Shown here: positions 23,880 through 31,418 of the stretch, piece after piece
Numbering within the stretch: position 1 is the first letter of the stretch
Layout: every line of letters starts with the position of its first letter
From: an uncultured Prevotella sp.
GTDB lineage: Bacteria; Bacteroidota; Bacteroidia; Bacteroidales; Bacteroidaceae
Direction: 5' to 3'
Assembly: GCA_934196725.1 (NCBI GenBank)
Contig: CAKPWR010000032.1
Location: 1-31,695 of the forward strand
DNA length: 31,695 nt
Made by a program: the position numbers and the translations under genes
Notes under the pieces: model-generated
What the model was told of the DNA's origin: nothing
Databases searched by the model: none
What the model saw: the letters and a program-made list of their open reading frames with translations, nothing else

Positions 23880-23924
23880 GGGTCTATACACCTCGACAAA
23901 AGGGTGTATAGACCTTTTTTTTTT
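23880..23924 (+). terminator. Intrinsic terminator after the broken surface operon
   Basis: GGTCTATACACC, 8-nt loop, GGGTGTATAGACC and ten T residues. Confidence 0.92.
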
Positions 23925-23978
23925 GCAATATACACCGTTGGGTGGATAAAATGGTTGTATGGTGGAAAACGTCCTTTG

Positions 23979-24001
23979 TCCCACAGATTACACAGATTCC
24001 T
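23979..24001. repeat. CCCACAGATT-type repeat, remnant
   Basis: TCCCACAGATTACACAGATT, a single arm of the family at 14938 and 18829. A shorter piece (GATTACACAGATTTTTACC) sits at 25728. No gene is recognised between 23925 and 24246. Confidence 0.7.
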
Positions 24002-24246
24002 AAGACATAGCCAAATTTTTGAGCAACTTTTTGTGTTAATAAATACAAAAGAGGCATTTTGGAATATGCAGGCACTACAATATCGGTAGCAGAAATGGTC
24101 AAAATTGACTTTTCTGTTACAAAACAACACGGAACTCGTTCTTTTAATAGCGTATGGCTAGATTCCTAATTAGTTATCCGTGTTTGTGTCTTTACAAGAC
24201 TCTAAATGGCAGTAGCACAGACTGCTATAGTTCACTTGTTTCGGAC

Positions 24247-25272
24247 TTATGATATTGCAAGTTTCTCATTGCTGCTCTTTGAATCCAACGGTTCCCATTT
24301 TCTGTTCTGCTTGCCTATGGCGAACATTCTGAGAATGAGTTTGAACTTAACGGCATTCAATGCCTTGCGTTTTGTGTCTGAATCTTGCTTACCTCCTAAT
24401 TTACGGTTATAAAATGATTGTAACTCTGCATCATATTGTACAACAACTGAGGCCGCCATGGATAGATCTGCTTTCGCCTGACCATCACAGCGTGCTGAAG
24501 GTCGGGGACGCCATTTCACACTGGTGCCTGAAGTGTGGGAGTGCGGTGCAACGCCGACATAACTGGCATATTGCCTTGCTGTTTCAAAAGCGGTAAAGTT
24601 TCGAGTAATGACAATGACATTTATGGCATTGACGAAGCCAATTCCCGGTATTGTCAGAAGATTCTTGTAAGTAGCCAAAAGGCTATCGTCTGTAGCCAGC
24701 AACTTCTGCTCTTCCAACTCGATGTTTTCAATGTCATGACCGAGTTTTCTGATGTAGCCATCATATAATTGGGTATCTTCCTTTGTGGTGCACAGCTGTC
24801 TTCTGTTCATGAAGCATGTACGCTGTTCCACCAGGAACTTACGCTCATTCATCAGTGCCTTGAGTCTCTGCATGGTCTTGTCAGGCATTTTATAAGGCTT
24901 GACACATTCTGTACCATTATAGCGATAGAGAAAGTCTGCTATCTTGGCAGAGTCAATCTTGTCGCTCTTGTCCTTGGATCCCATGGGATAATGCTTTACC
25001 ACATGGGTGGAGAGCATGCAGAACTGATACTTCCTGGCATTAAGAAACTTCTCCAGTTCCATGGAGTAGCTGCCGGTGAACTCCATTCCAAAGAGACAGT
25101 TTGAGAGAACTACATGATTCTTCTTGAGCCATGTGCACATTTCGCCAAATCCCTTGCGGGAATTGTTGAATACAGCGTGAGGAAAGTCCTTAATTGAGGT
25201 TCCTTCACAGAAAATTGATACGTCAATGACATTTTTTGAGATGTCGATGCCGATAAATGATTTATTTTTCAT
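24247..25272 (-). CDS. IS110-family transposase (DEDD recombinase)
   Basis: About 341 residues from ATG 25272 (MKNKSFIGIDISK, RBS AAAGGT); a start 15 bp upstream is also possible. The N-terminal RuvC-like DEDD domain shows GIDISKNVIDVSIF, then FGMEFTGSY and KSDKIDSAKIADFL. The C-terminal Tnp20 domain has LLTIPGIGFVNAINVIVITR and YASYVGVAPHSHTSGTS, with a downstream Ser-containing segment (DLSMAASVVVQYD). IS110 enzymes recombine target and donor DNA guided by a bridge RNA from the element's non-coding end. Full length, so possibly active. It lies next to the stump of a different IS110 gene. Confidence 0.93.
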   Translation of the reverse strand: MKNKSFIGIDISKNVIDVSIFCEGTSIKDFPHAVFNNSRKGFGEMCTWLKKNHVVLSNCLFGMEFTGSYSMELEKFLNARKYQFCMLSTHVVKHYPMGSKDKSDKIDSAKIADFLYRYNGTECVKPYKMPDKTMQRLKALMNERKFLVEQRTCFMNRRQLCTTKEDTQLYDGYIRKLGHDIENIELEEQKLLATDDSLLATYKNLLTIPGIGFVNAINVIVITRNFTAFETARQYASYVGVAPHSHTSGTSVKWRPRPSARCDGQAKADLSMAASVVVQYDAELQSFYNRKLGGKQDSDTKRKALNAVKFKLILRMFAIGKQNRKWEPLDSKSSNEKLAIS

Positions 25273-25400
25273 ACCTTTGTACCGCATTTTGCAGGAAGGA
25301 GCTCTCTATGTCAGGGTAAGCCACATCTTTTACAAGCTGGCGTACAGCTAAATCCCTAAACGGCACTTGACCTGGCATTTCAGGCAGGGGAGACTAGATC
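25273..25400 (-). other. Non-coding 5' flank of the IS110 element (possible bridge-RNA region)
   Basis: Upstream of the transposase and free of genes. Contains small hairpins such as AGCTGtacgcCAGCT and CCTGaaatgcCAGG. IS110-group elements usually encode the bridge RNA here; no IS ends could be fixed from one copy. Confidence 0.35.
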
Positions 25401-25478
25401 AGGGAAAGGTCTTTGCTTCCTACGGCAAAATAGTTCACTACCCCCGTCCGGAGTTCCTTCCTTTTCAGATGCTCCGGC

Positions 25479-25574
25479 ATGAGCTTTCTTCAAGTCGATG
25501 GTTTCACCATCATAATAGGCAAGGTCGAGAGTCTTCTTGGAGACATCTACACCAAAATACAGTTCTTTATCCAT
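25479..25574 (-). pseudogene. N-terminal stump of a second IS110-family transposase
   Basis: 32 codons from ATG 25574: MDKELYFGVDVSKKTLDLAY, then YDGETIDLKKAH. FGVDVSKKTLDLA is the first DEDD motif, clearly different from the intact neighbour. Homology ends near 25479, where unrelated sequence carrying the other IS110 begins; the rest of the gene is absent. Confidence 0.85.
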
Positions 25575-25576
25575 AT

Positions 25577-25717
25577 TGTTAACATTTTAGCATTAAATGG
25601 AAACAAGAAAACATTTGGCTTGGCGAAGGACTTAATCTGCGTATAGAGATTTTCTAGATTTCACACTAGTTCACCTTAACACCCGTTAACCAATTCGTAT
25701 AAACTTGATTCCGGGTG
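25577..25717 (-). ncRNA. Possible relict IS110 bridge-RNA region
   Basis: Upstream of the IS110 stump a promoter box TACCTTTG (25718-25725, minus strand) leads straight into CACCCGgaatc...ttaaCGGGTG, a stem at the very 5' end of the predicted RNA. About 140 nt of non-coding sequence follow before the transposase ATG, the position and size typical of IS110 bridge RNAs. Loops matching target or donor cannot be assigned. Confidence 0.35.
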
Positions 25718-25785
25718 CAAAGGTAAAAGATTACACAGATTTTTACCTTAAAAAATAAAATATGCGGGTTCCTAACTTTTTCTGA

Positions 25786-25848
25786 AACTTTTTTCTGTAA
25801 CTTTTCCCCGAAATCTCTTGCAGATATGAAAATAAAGTCGTAACTTTG
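25786..25848 (+). promoter_or_regulatory. Duplicated promoter cassette, copy B (before the Rpn gene)
   Basis: CTTTTCCCCGAAATCTCTTG (-33-like CTTG), about 20 bp including ATGAAAATAAAGTCG, then TAACTTTG (25841-25848). Nearly identical to 19011-19054 and 26767-26823; a diverged copy lies on the minus strand at 28614-28672. Confidence 0.8.
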
Positions 25849-25868
25849 CGCTGTAGATTTTAAAACTG

Positions 25869-26717
25869 ATGGTTATGAAGTACTTAGATCCTAAGGCAGA
25901 CCTCACGTTCAAGAAGATATTCGGCAATCACCCCAAAAGACTGATCAGCCTCCTGAACGCACTCCTGCCACTCAGCGAAGAGGAGCAGATACACGAAATA
26001 AAGTATCTGCCTACAGAACTTGTGCCCCAGCTCGAAGGGGGCAAGAACACCATTGTGGATGTACTCTGCACCGACGTCAGAGGCAGGAAGTTCTGCGTGG
26101 AAATGCAGATGGAATGGTCTGACGCCTTCCAGCAGCGAGTACTGTTCAATGCATCCAAGCTCTATGTGAGTCAGGCTAAAAAGGGCGGAAAATACAGCGA
26201 ACTCCAGCCTGTGTATTCTCTCAACCTGATAAATGATATCTTTGCGCATGATACTCCTGATTTCATCCACAACTACCGCATCGTGCACGACAAGGACAGC
26301 AATAAGGTCATCGAGGGTTTGCATTTCACCTTCATAGAACTCCCCAAGTTCACTCCTCATTCCATCGCCGACAAGCGCATGATGGTCTTGTGGCTCCGTT
26401 TCCTCACGGAAATCAATTCCAATACGAAGGAGATTCCTGCCGACCTGCTTAATGACCCGGAGATAGGAAAAGCCGTAGAGGAGCTGGAGATTTCCGGTTT
26501 CACGGATGCCGAACTCTGGGCCTACGACAAGTTCTGGGATTCCGTAAGTGTAGAAAGAACCCTCATAGATGACAGCTTCCAGAAAGGTAAGGAAGAAGGC
26601 ATGAACTTGCGAAGCCTTGAAATAGCCAGAAACCTTCTGTCCCTGGGGCTTCCTGTCACTCAAATAATCCAAGCCACCGGCTTGACGGAAGAAGAGATAA
26701 AACAGATTAAGCTCTAG
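25869..26717 (+). CDS. Rpn-family recombination-promoting nuclease / PD-(D/E)XK 'transposase'
   Basis: 282 residues. The N-terminus MKYLDPKADLTFKKIFG is the family hallmark. The nuclease core is TIVDVLCTDVRGRKFCVEMQ (about residues 55-80), with Asp and the E-x-Q ending of PD-(D/E)XK enzymes. The C-terminal helix GKEEGMNLRSLEIARNLLSL and the motif TGLTEEEIKQIKL are typical. E. coli RpnA is a Ca-stimulated DNA endonuclease that raises RecA-independent recombination; the same role is inferred. The start may be ATG 25869 or 25875 (MVMKYL). Its promoter cassette is shared with the next gene. Confidence 0.88.
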   Translation: MVMKYLDPKADLTFKKIFGNHPKRLISLLNALLPLSEEEQIHEIKYLPTELVPQLEGGKNTIVDVLCTDVRGRKFCVEMQMEWSDAFQQRVLFNASKLYVSQAKKGGKYSELQPVYSLNLINDIFAHDTPDFIHNYRIVHDKDSNKVIEGLHFTFIELPKFTPHSIADKRMMVLWLRFLTEINSNTKEIPADLLNDPEIGKAVEELEISGFTDAELWAYDKFWDSVSVERTLIDDSFQKGKEEGMNLRSLEIARNLLSLGLPVTQIIQATGLTEEEIKQIKL

Positions 26718-26766
26718 GCATGCTGTGCCCCTTCAAGGCGCATATTGCCATCCTTCGGCATCCCTT

Positions 26767-26823
26767 TTTCTGAAACTTTTCCCCGAAATCTCTTGCAGAT
26801 ATGAAAATAAAGTAGTAACTTTG
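26767..26823 (+). promoter_or_regulatory. Duplicated promoter cassette, copy C (before the AAA-ATPase gene)
   Basis: TTTTTCTGAAACTTTTCCCC, TCTTG, then TAACTTTG (26816-26823), followed by the same leader as at 19055-19090. Confidence 0.8.
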
Positions 26824-26858
26824 CGCAAAAGTTGATTATTAAAGACAGATTAGGAATT

Positions 26859-28013
26859 ATGGTAGAGACAAACGATAGAAGATTGCCTGTTGGTATCCAG
26901 TCTTTTGAGAAAATCAGAGAGGAAGGATACCTTTATGTTGACAAGACAGATATCATCTGGCAACTTGCTAACAGAGGAAAGAAGTATAATTACCTGATTC
27001 GCCCACGCCGCTTCGGTAAATCCGTGCTTGTCGATACGCTCGAATCCTATTTCCTGGGAAAGAAGGAACTCTTCGAGGGGTTGAAGATCATGCAGATGGA
27101 GACAGAATGGGTGAAGCGACCTGTCATCAGACTCGATATGAGGCGTGCGGGTGCTGAGCCTGACACCTTGCGCTCTTATCTCGATAATATTTTCAGACAA
27201 TACGAAAAAGAATATTCATTGGTTCCTGCCCCTACAGATAGTCTTGCTGACCGCTTCAATGCAATAATCGTGGGGGCGTATGAGCAAACCGGACAGCAGG
27301 TTGCCATTCTCATCGATGAATACGACTCTCCATTGCAGCATTCGTGGAAGACTCCGTTATACGAAAAATGTACGGCAATATACAGAGACGTATTTGTCAT
27401 TCTCAAATCTATGGACAAATTCGAAAACTTTATTTTTATCACAGGCTGCACCAAATTTTCGCAATTCTCCCTAACCTCAGGTCTCAACAATTTGAGTTTC
27501 ATTGGTTTTGATTCAGAATATGCTGCTCTATGTGGTATCACAAAAGAAGAAGCTATCTGTTATTTCAAACCGGAAATCAACAAATTGGCAGCATGTAAAG
27601 GATGGACATTCGATGAAGCTGCTATGCAACTGTCTTCTTATTATGGTGGCTATCACTTCTGTAGCAGAAACAAGGTTGATGTATTCAATCCTTTCTGTCT
27701 TATCAATGCATTGGCAGATTCTGATTTGAAGAACTATTGGTTTTCATCCGGGACATCGCCACTACTCTCTAAGTTTGAAGATGATATTAAAAAGAGGTTG
27801 AAAGATTTCGAGTATTGTCCGATAATTAGCGATACACTGGAGACTTCTGATGTGACTGATGGTGGAGCAGAACTTGTCCTCTATCAGACAGGCTATCTCA
27901 CGATTAAGGATTATATGATGGGAATCTATATTCTAGGATTCCCTAATTCTGAGGTAAAAAAATCACTTTATGAGACGATATTGCCAGCACTTACTTCTGA
28001 AGCTGAGCAATAA
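26859..28013 (+). pseudogene. AAA-ATPase-like / PD-(D/E)XK (DUF1703) protein, frameshifted, nuclease core missing
   Basis: Translation from ATG 26859 gives 384 residues: RLPVGIQSFEKIREEGYLYV, DKTDIIWQL, the P-loop-like YLIRPRRFGKSVLVDTLESY, and VAILIDEYDSP as Walker B. The ATPase part looks intact. After LYETILPALTSEAEQ it stops at 28013. In the next frame the sequence resumes with the family's C-terminal end (AAKEQMKAKQYAEPF, DKRKVIALAIELDDM, VDWKEV) to 28155. The central nuclease segment with its catalytic D and E-x-K is absent, so an out-of-frame deletion has removed it. An earlier in-frame TTG lies in the leader and was not used. Confidence 0.85.
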
Positions 28014-28155
28014 CGGCGGTGTGGATGCTGCCAAGGAGCAGATGAAAGCCAAGCAGTATGCCGAGCCTTTCAAGGCTGATAAGAGAAAAGTAATCGCCCT
28101 TGCCATAGAACTGGATGATATGGGAAAGGGATTGGTTGATTGGAAGGAAGTATAA
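28014..28155 (+). pseudogene. Displaced C-terminal end of the AAA-ATPase/PD-(D/E)XK gene
   Basis: About 46 codons in the +1 frame (NNGGVDAAKEQMKAKQYAEP ... GLVDWKEV) matching the last part of the DUF1703-associated nuclease domain. The stop codon TAA (28153-28155) is inside a 10-bp tandem repeat. Confidence 0.75.
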
Positions 28156-28173
28156 GGAAGCATAAGGAAGAAA
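28144..28173. repeat. 10-bp tandem repeat at the stop codon (3 units)
   Basis: AAGGAAGTAT, AAGGAAGCAT, AAGGAAG at 28144, 28154 and 28164, overlapping the stop codon. Confidence 0.8.
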
Positions 28174-28176
28174 GCG

Positions 28177-28217
28177 GAAAAAGCCCCCGATGCGTCGTAT
28201 AGCTCCGGGGGCTTTTT
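28177..28217. terminator. Bidirectional terminator
   Basis: AAAAAGCCCCCG and CGGGGGCTTTTT arms around a 15-nt loop; a near copy is at 28723-28761. It separates the converging AAA-ATPase and DUF2442 genes. Confidence 0.9.
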
Positions 28218-28219
28218 GT

Positions 28220-28468
28220 TCAGCAGCAAACGCCAGCATATAACTTATCTATTGGGAATATCAAATCCCAATTCTTTCCCCAAACGATGTTGCCAAACTC
28301 TATCTTGAACTTTTTGAATTTGTTTTCATTCAAGTAAGAGTTATATTGCGGATGTGGGTGATTCCTAATAAAAGCCCCAACATCTATCGTCTTAACAGTG
28401 TCATCATTAAAGTGTAATTCAACTTTTAATGGTGCCACATATCTTGCAGAAACAATACTTAAGTTCAT
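28220..28468 (-). CDS. DUF2442-family small protein
   Basis: 82 residues: MNLSIVSARYVAPLKVELHF, NDDTVKTIDVGAFI, IEFGNIVWGKNWDLIFPIDK and LYAGVC. W-x-x-x-W-D-L-x-x-P-x-D-x-L-Y is the signature of DUF2442 (NADH-dehydrogenase-assembly-like fold). Its ATG overlaps the TGA of the upstream frame, so it was translated as the second gene of a DUF4160-DUF2442-type pair. Such pairs are suspected toxin-antitoxin modules; no activity is established. Confidence 0.85.
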   Translation of the reverse strand: MNLSIVSARYVAPLKVELHFNDDTVKTIDVGAFIRNHPHPQYNSYLNENKFKKFKIEFGNIVWGKNWDLIFPIDKLYAGVCC

Positions 28469-28613
28469 AATTTCTTCGTTATTTTAGTTGAACGTATTCT
28501 TTTCTTATAAATAAAGAAGTTTACCCATTTATCAACTATATTCTTATAGTACTTCTTCACAAAGGCCTCTGCTGTAGCAGCATCCTTCTCACTTAAAGGT
28601 GGTATCTTGATTG
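28465..28613 (-). pseudogene. Truncated DUF4160-like gene
   Basis: A reading frame without a start codon ends TGA at 28465: IPPLSEKDAATAEAFVKKYY, then KNIVDKWVNFFIYKKRIRST and KITKKL. The KNIVDKWVNFF segment resembles the C-terminal helix of DUF4160 proteins, and the ATGA overlap with DUF2442 fits. A diverged copy of the duplicated promoter cassette (-7 TAACTTTG, 28614-28621) now abuts the break, with an in-frame stop just upstream. Confidence 0.55.
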
Positions 28614-28672
28614 CAAAGTTACGACTTTATTTTGAAAGTGCAAAGAAAACAGGAGAAAAGTTTCGGAAAAAA
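28614..28672 (-). promoter_or_regulatory. Duplicated promoter cassette, copy D (diverged)
   Basis: Minus strand: CCGAAACTTTTC, CTTTGCACTTTC, AAAATAAAGTCG, TAACTTTG (28614-28621), with TTTG about 19 bp upstream of the -7 box. Confidence 0.7.
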
Positions 28673-28722
28673 TGTTGTGGAAGTTCATGAACTTACCTAT
28701 CAACATGATACCTAGAAAGCAG

Positions 28723-28761
28723 AAAAAGCCCCCGATGCATAATAGCTCCGAGGGCTTTTTA
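28723..28761. terminator. Bidirectional terminator, second copy
   Basis: AAAAAGCCCcCG and CGaGGGCTTTTT arms, loop ATGCATAATAGCT; near-identical to 28177-28217. Ends the small-protein gene transcript from the right. Confidence 0.82.
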
Positions 28762-28815
28762 TTTTGTCCCCAGGCATCAGATGTGATGCCTGGGAATACG
28801 ATAGAGAATCAGGGG

Positions 28816-28983
28816 CTAGTCTGCCCAAATTCCCTTATTAGTTTCATTATCCCAGAAATCCTTCACATTTTCGTCGCTGTAATCCGCATCTGCCGCCTTC
28901 TGGATAACAGAGCCGGCGAGGATGGCTGTGGTTTCCATTTCCATGACGCTAACCACTGGCTTGATATATTTTTTCTTTTTCAT
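28816..28983 (-). CDS. Small Tyr-x-Lys-Pro protein (55 aa) after the BspA-like gene
   Basis: From ATG 28983 to TAG 28816: MKKKKYIKPVVSVMEMETTA, then ILAGSVIQKAADADYSDENV and KDFWDNETNKGIWAD. Basic start with YIKP, a V/M/E strand, LAGS, then a long acidic tail containing two Trp. No signal peptide. It starts 25 bp after the BspA-like stop, with RBS AAAAAAAGAT. Related in layout to the proteins at 22706 and 23725. Function unknown; a leader-plus-core (RiPP-like) reading of the LAGS junction is speculative. Confidence 0.75.
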   Translation of the reverse strand: MKKKKYIKPVVSVMEMETTAILAGSVIQKAADADYSDENVKDFWDNETNKGIWAD

Positions 28984-29008
28984 ATCTTTTTTTATTTCTA
29001 TTTTTTAA

Positions 29009-31390
29009 TTACTTGATGATAACCTTCATGGTCTTGCCACCACGCTTCACGATGTTCACACCCTTCTGCAAATCCTGGAGGCGACGGCCCTGGAGATCGT
29101 AGTATTCTGCCTTGCTATCTGCTGTAGACTCCAACTGCTCGATGGCTGTAGTGCTACCGCCGACGCTGATGCTGAACATTCTGGCACCTGCTGCAGGAGC
29201 AGAAGAGTTATCTACCATGTAAGCACGGAAAGGCTTGCTGCCCACAAACTCTGTTGATGCACCCAACAGCTTGGCTGGGTTCATCAGCTTATTGCCCTTC
29301 ACGATGTAGCAGTTGTTATCAGTATCCTGACTGAACATCTTTTGGGTATAGAGACCCTGAAGCTGATAGTTGCCATTAGCGGTTTCTGCAGTCTGAACAT
29401 CTTTTGCAATCTCCTTGTCGGCTACAGTGAAGTTGAGCTTTGTTGCTCCATCCTTCATCTTGATGATAACAGGAGTACCAGCAGCGATGCTTGTCTCAAT
29501 CTCTTCGAGTTCTACAGTTTCAGCTACATCATCAGCTGAAAGAAGCTTGAAGGCACGGAAGTCCTGATTTGCGAGCGATACCTCGAATGGCAGGCAGAGC
29601 GTAGCCCATTTGGTGCTAGCATTAATAGTGCGGCTGTAAGATGCAGCCTTGGCTGCGAACGGCTCGTAAGCCACGAAGTCCTTGTCATCTTCAAGAACGA
29701 GATTATCCGTAGTAAGAGTTTCTCCCGTTGCTCCTATCTTCTCATAGCCATTCTTACCTACCAGCTTGGTGAAATAGCCAGTCTTGTAGTTGGCGTAGGT
29801 GTGGTCAGTCTTGTCTGAGTTATTCTTATAATCTATAAAACCTTTGAGGTTTATGCAGTTCGAGAACATGTTAGAACCATCAGTAACCTGGCCTGTAACA
29901 AACTTATCGCTGGCGTAGATGGTTGTGAGAGCAGGGCAGCTATAGAACATTCCTTGCATATTAGTCACATTCGCAGTATTGAAATTTGTGACGTTGAGCA
30001 AGTCGAGATTATTGCACCTGTAAAACATATTACTCATACTCTTCACATTAGCAGTATTGAACTTGGCGACGTCGAGCAATTTGAGACTTATGCATTCATA
30101 GAACATTCCGGACATATCCGTCACTTTCTCGGTATTGAAACCTGAGACATCTAGCAAAGAGAGATCTCGGCATTCATAGAACATATCTGCCATATCCGTA
30201 ACCTCCTTGGTATTCAGATTCTTTATGCCTTCTACTTGATTTAGATTTTCGCACCAAAAGAACCACTTATAACAACTCGTTGGTCTTGCATTAGCAAATG
30301 AAGTATCGAACACAACCTTGGTAATGCTAAATGTGTGTTTCACCCATTCAGGTAATTTTTTACCACTATTGAGTTCATACTCATTTTCTCCCAAAGTCTC
30401 CTTGGATGCGAGAAAGAAGGTCAGCGTGCCATCAGCATATTTTACCCTAGGGATTGCACGACTAAAATATCCACCTTCTATTTTGGCATAGGTCTTGTCG
30501 GTAGCCTTGTCATTTTTCCATTCTTCTTCGCCTTTGAGTTTTTCACAATTGTAGAACATGAAGCGACTATCAGATACCAGGGTTGTTACAAACTTACTGC
30601 TGGCGTAGATGGTGGTGAGAGCAAGACAGTTTCTGAACATACTGTACATATTCGTCACCTTCGCTGTATTGAAATGAGTAACATCTAGCGAGGTGAGTTT
30701 TGAACAGTTATAGAACATTGTGCTCATTTTCGTCACATTCGCGGTATTGAAATGGGTAACATCTAGAGAGGTGAGAGATGAGCAGCTAGAGAACATATAA
30801 CTCATATCCGTTACATTCGCTGTATTGAAATGAGTAACATCTAGCGAGGTGAGAGATGAGCATTTATAGAACATGTATCTCATATCCGTTACATTCGCTG
30901 TATTGAAATGAGTAACATCTAGCGAGGTGAGAGATGAGCATTTATAGAACATGCGGTACATATCTGTCACCTTCTCTGTATTCAGATATTCCAGACCTTT
31001 AATTGTTTCCAACGTTAAGAGATTTGAAAAGAATTCGCTCAACGATGTAGGAGTGTATGTGCTAAAGCTCTTATCGAAAACAATGTGCACGATTGTGCCA
31101 TTTTCTAATCTCTTATTGATACCATCCACCGTCATCTTATCTTCCACCCAAGCACTATTTTTAGGAAGGGTTTCTCCCGCATATTCCTTGAAAGTCAAGG
31201 TTTGGGTAGAGGATTCATACGTTGCTATATACTTAGAACTGGAAGCTTCTGTCTGCGCAACCATGCCGGCTGGCAGAAGCAACAACATGAACAACATCAA
31301 TGGGAACAGAGCGAATCTACGGATTATCACCCCCCCATTGTACATACGGCCGACTTGCGACCCATAGGATTGATTATTAAACTTTTTCAT
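29009..31390 (-). CDS. BspA/DUF285-repeat surface protein with C-terminal sorting-like domain
   Basis: 793 residues. A hydrophobic signal segment lies at about 24-46 (RRFALFPLMLFMLLLLPAGM, then VAQ) behind an unusually long N-terminal stretch, so an internal start is possible. DUF285 repeats of 23 residues (SLDVTHFNTANVTDMSYMF type) run from about 135 to 260 and again from about 385 to 500. A beta-rich domain follows (TINASTKWATLCLPFEVSLA, near residue 600). The end YYDLQGRRLQDLQKGVNIVK ... KVIIK resembles type IX secretion C-terminal domains. Probably an exported adhesin; ligand unknown. Followed by a 55-aa small-protein gene at 25 bp. Confidence 0.85.
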   Translation of the reverse strand: MKKFNNQSYGSQVGRMYNGGVIIRRFALFPLMLFMLLLLPAGMVAQTEASSSKYIATYESSTQTLTFKEYAGETLPKNSAWVEDKMTVDGINKRLENGTIVHIVFDKSFSTYTPTSLSEFFSNLLTLETIKGLEYLNTEKVTDMYRMFYKCSSLTSLDVTHFNTANVTDMRYMFYKCSSLTSLDVTHFNTANVTDMSYMFSSCSSLTSLDVTHFNTANVTKMSTMFYNCSKLTSLDVTHFNTAKVTNMYSMFRNCLALTTIYASSKFVTTLVSDSRFMFYNCEKLKGEEEWKNDKATDKTYAKIEGGYFSRAIPRVKYADGTLTFFLASKETLGENEYELNSGKKLPEWVKHTFSITKVVFDTSFANARPTSCYKWFFWCENLNQVEGIKNLNTKEVTDMADMFYECRDLSLLDVSGFNTEKVTDMSGMFYECISLKLLDVAKFNTANVKSMSNMFYRCNNLDLLNVTNFNTANVTNMQGMFYSCPALTTIYASDKFVTGQVTDGSNMFSNCINLKGFIDYKNNSDKTDHTYANYKTGYFTKLVGKNGYEKIGATGETLTTDNLVLEDDKDFVAYEPFAAKAASYSRTINASTKWATLCLPFEVSLANQDFRAFKLLSADDVAETVELEEIETSIAAGTPVIIKMKDGATKLNFTVADKEIAKDVQTAETANGNYQLQGLYTQKMFSQDTDNNCYIVKGNKLMNPAKLLGASTEFVGSKPFRAYMVDNSSAPAAGARMFSISVGGSTTAIEQLESTADSKAEYYDLQGRRLQDLQKGVNIVKRGGKTMKVIIK
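30640..30990. repeat. 69-bp intragenic tandem repeats in the BspA-like gene
   Basis: Five units of 69 bp encode the 23-residue DUF285 repeat. Units around 30780-30960 are nearly identical at DNA level (TGTATTGAAATGAGTAACAT and GCGAGGTGAGAGATGAGCAT), implying recent duplication. Confidence 0.88.
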
Positions 31391-31418
31391 AATTTAATAC
31401 TGTATTTGTTATTTAAAT

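Noticed and set aside
23840..24130. Minus-strand frame of 96 codons near the terminator
   Set aside because: It reads through a strong terminator and a dispersed repeat remnant and has no recognisable domain.
24150..25480. Exact ends and target duplication of the intact IS110
   Set aside because: IS110 elements lack terminal inverted repeats, and only one copy is in the window, so the boundaries cannot be set honestly.
28672..29016. 114-codon plus-strand frame
   Set aside because: It crosses a terminator and is antisense to the 55-aa small-protein gene.
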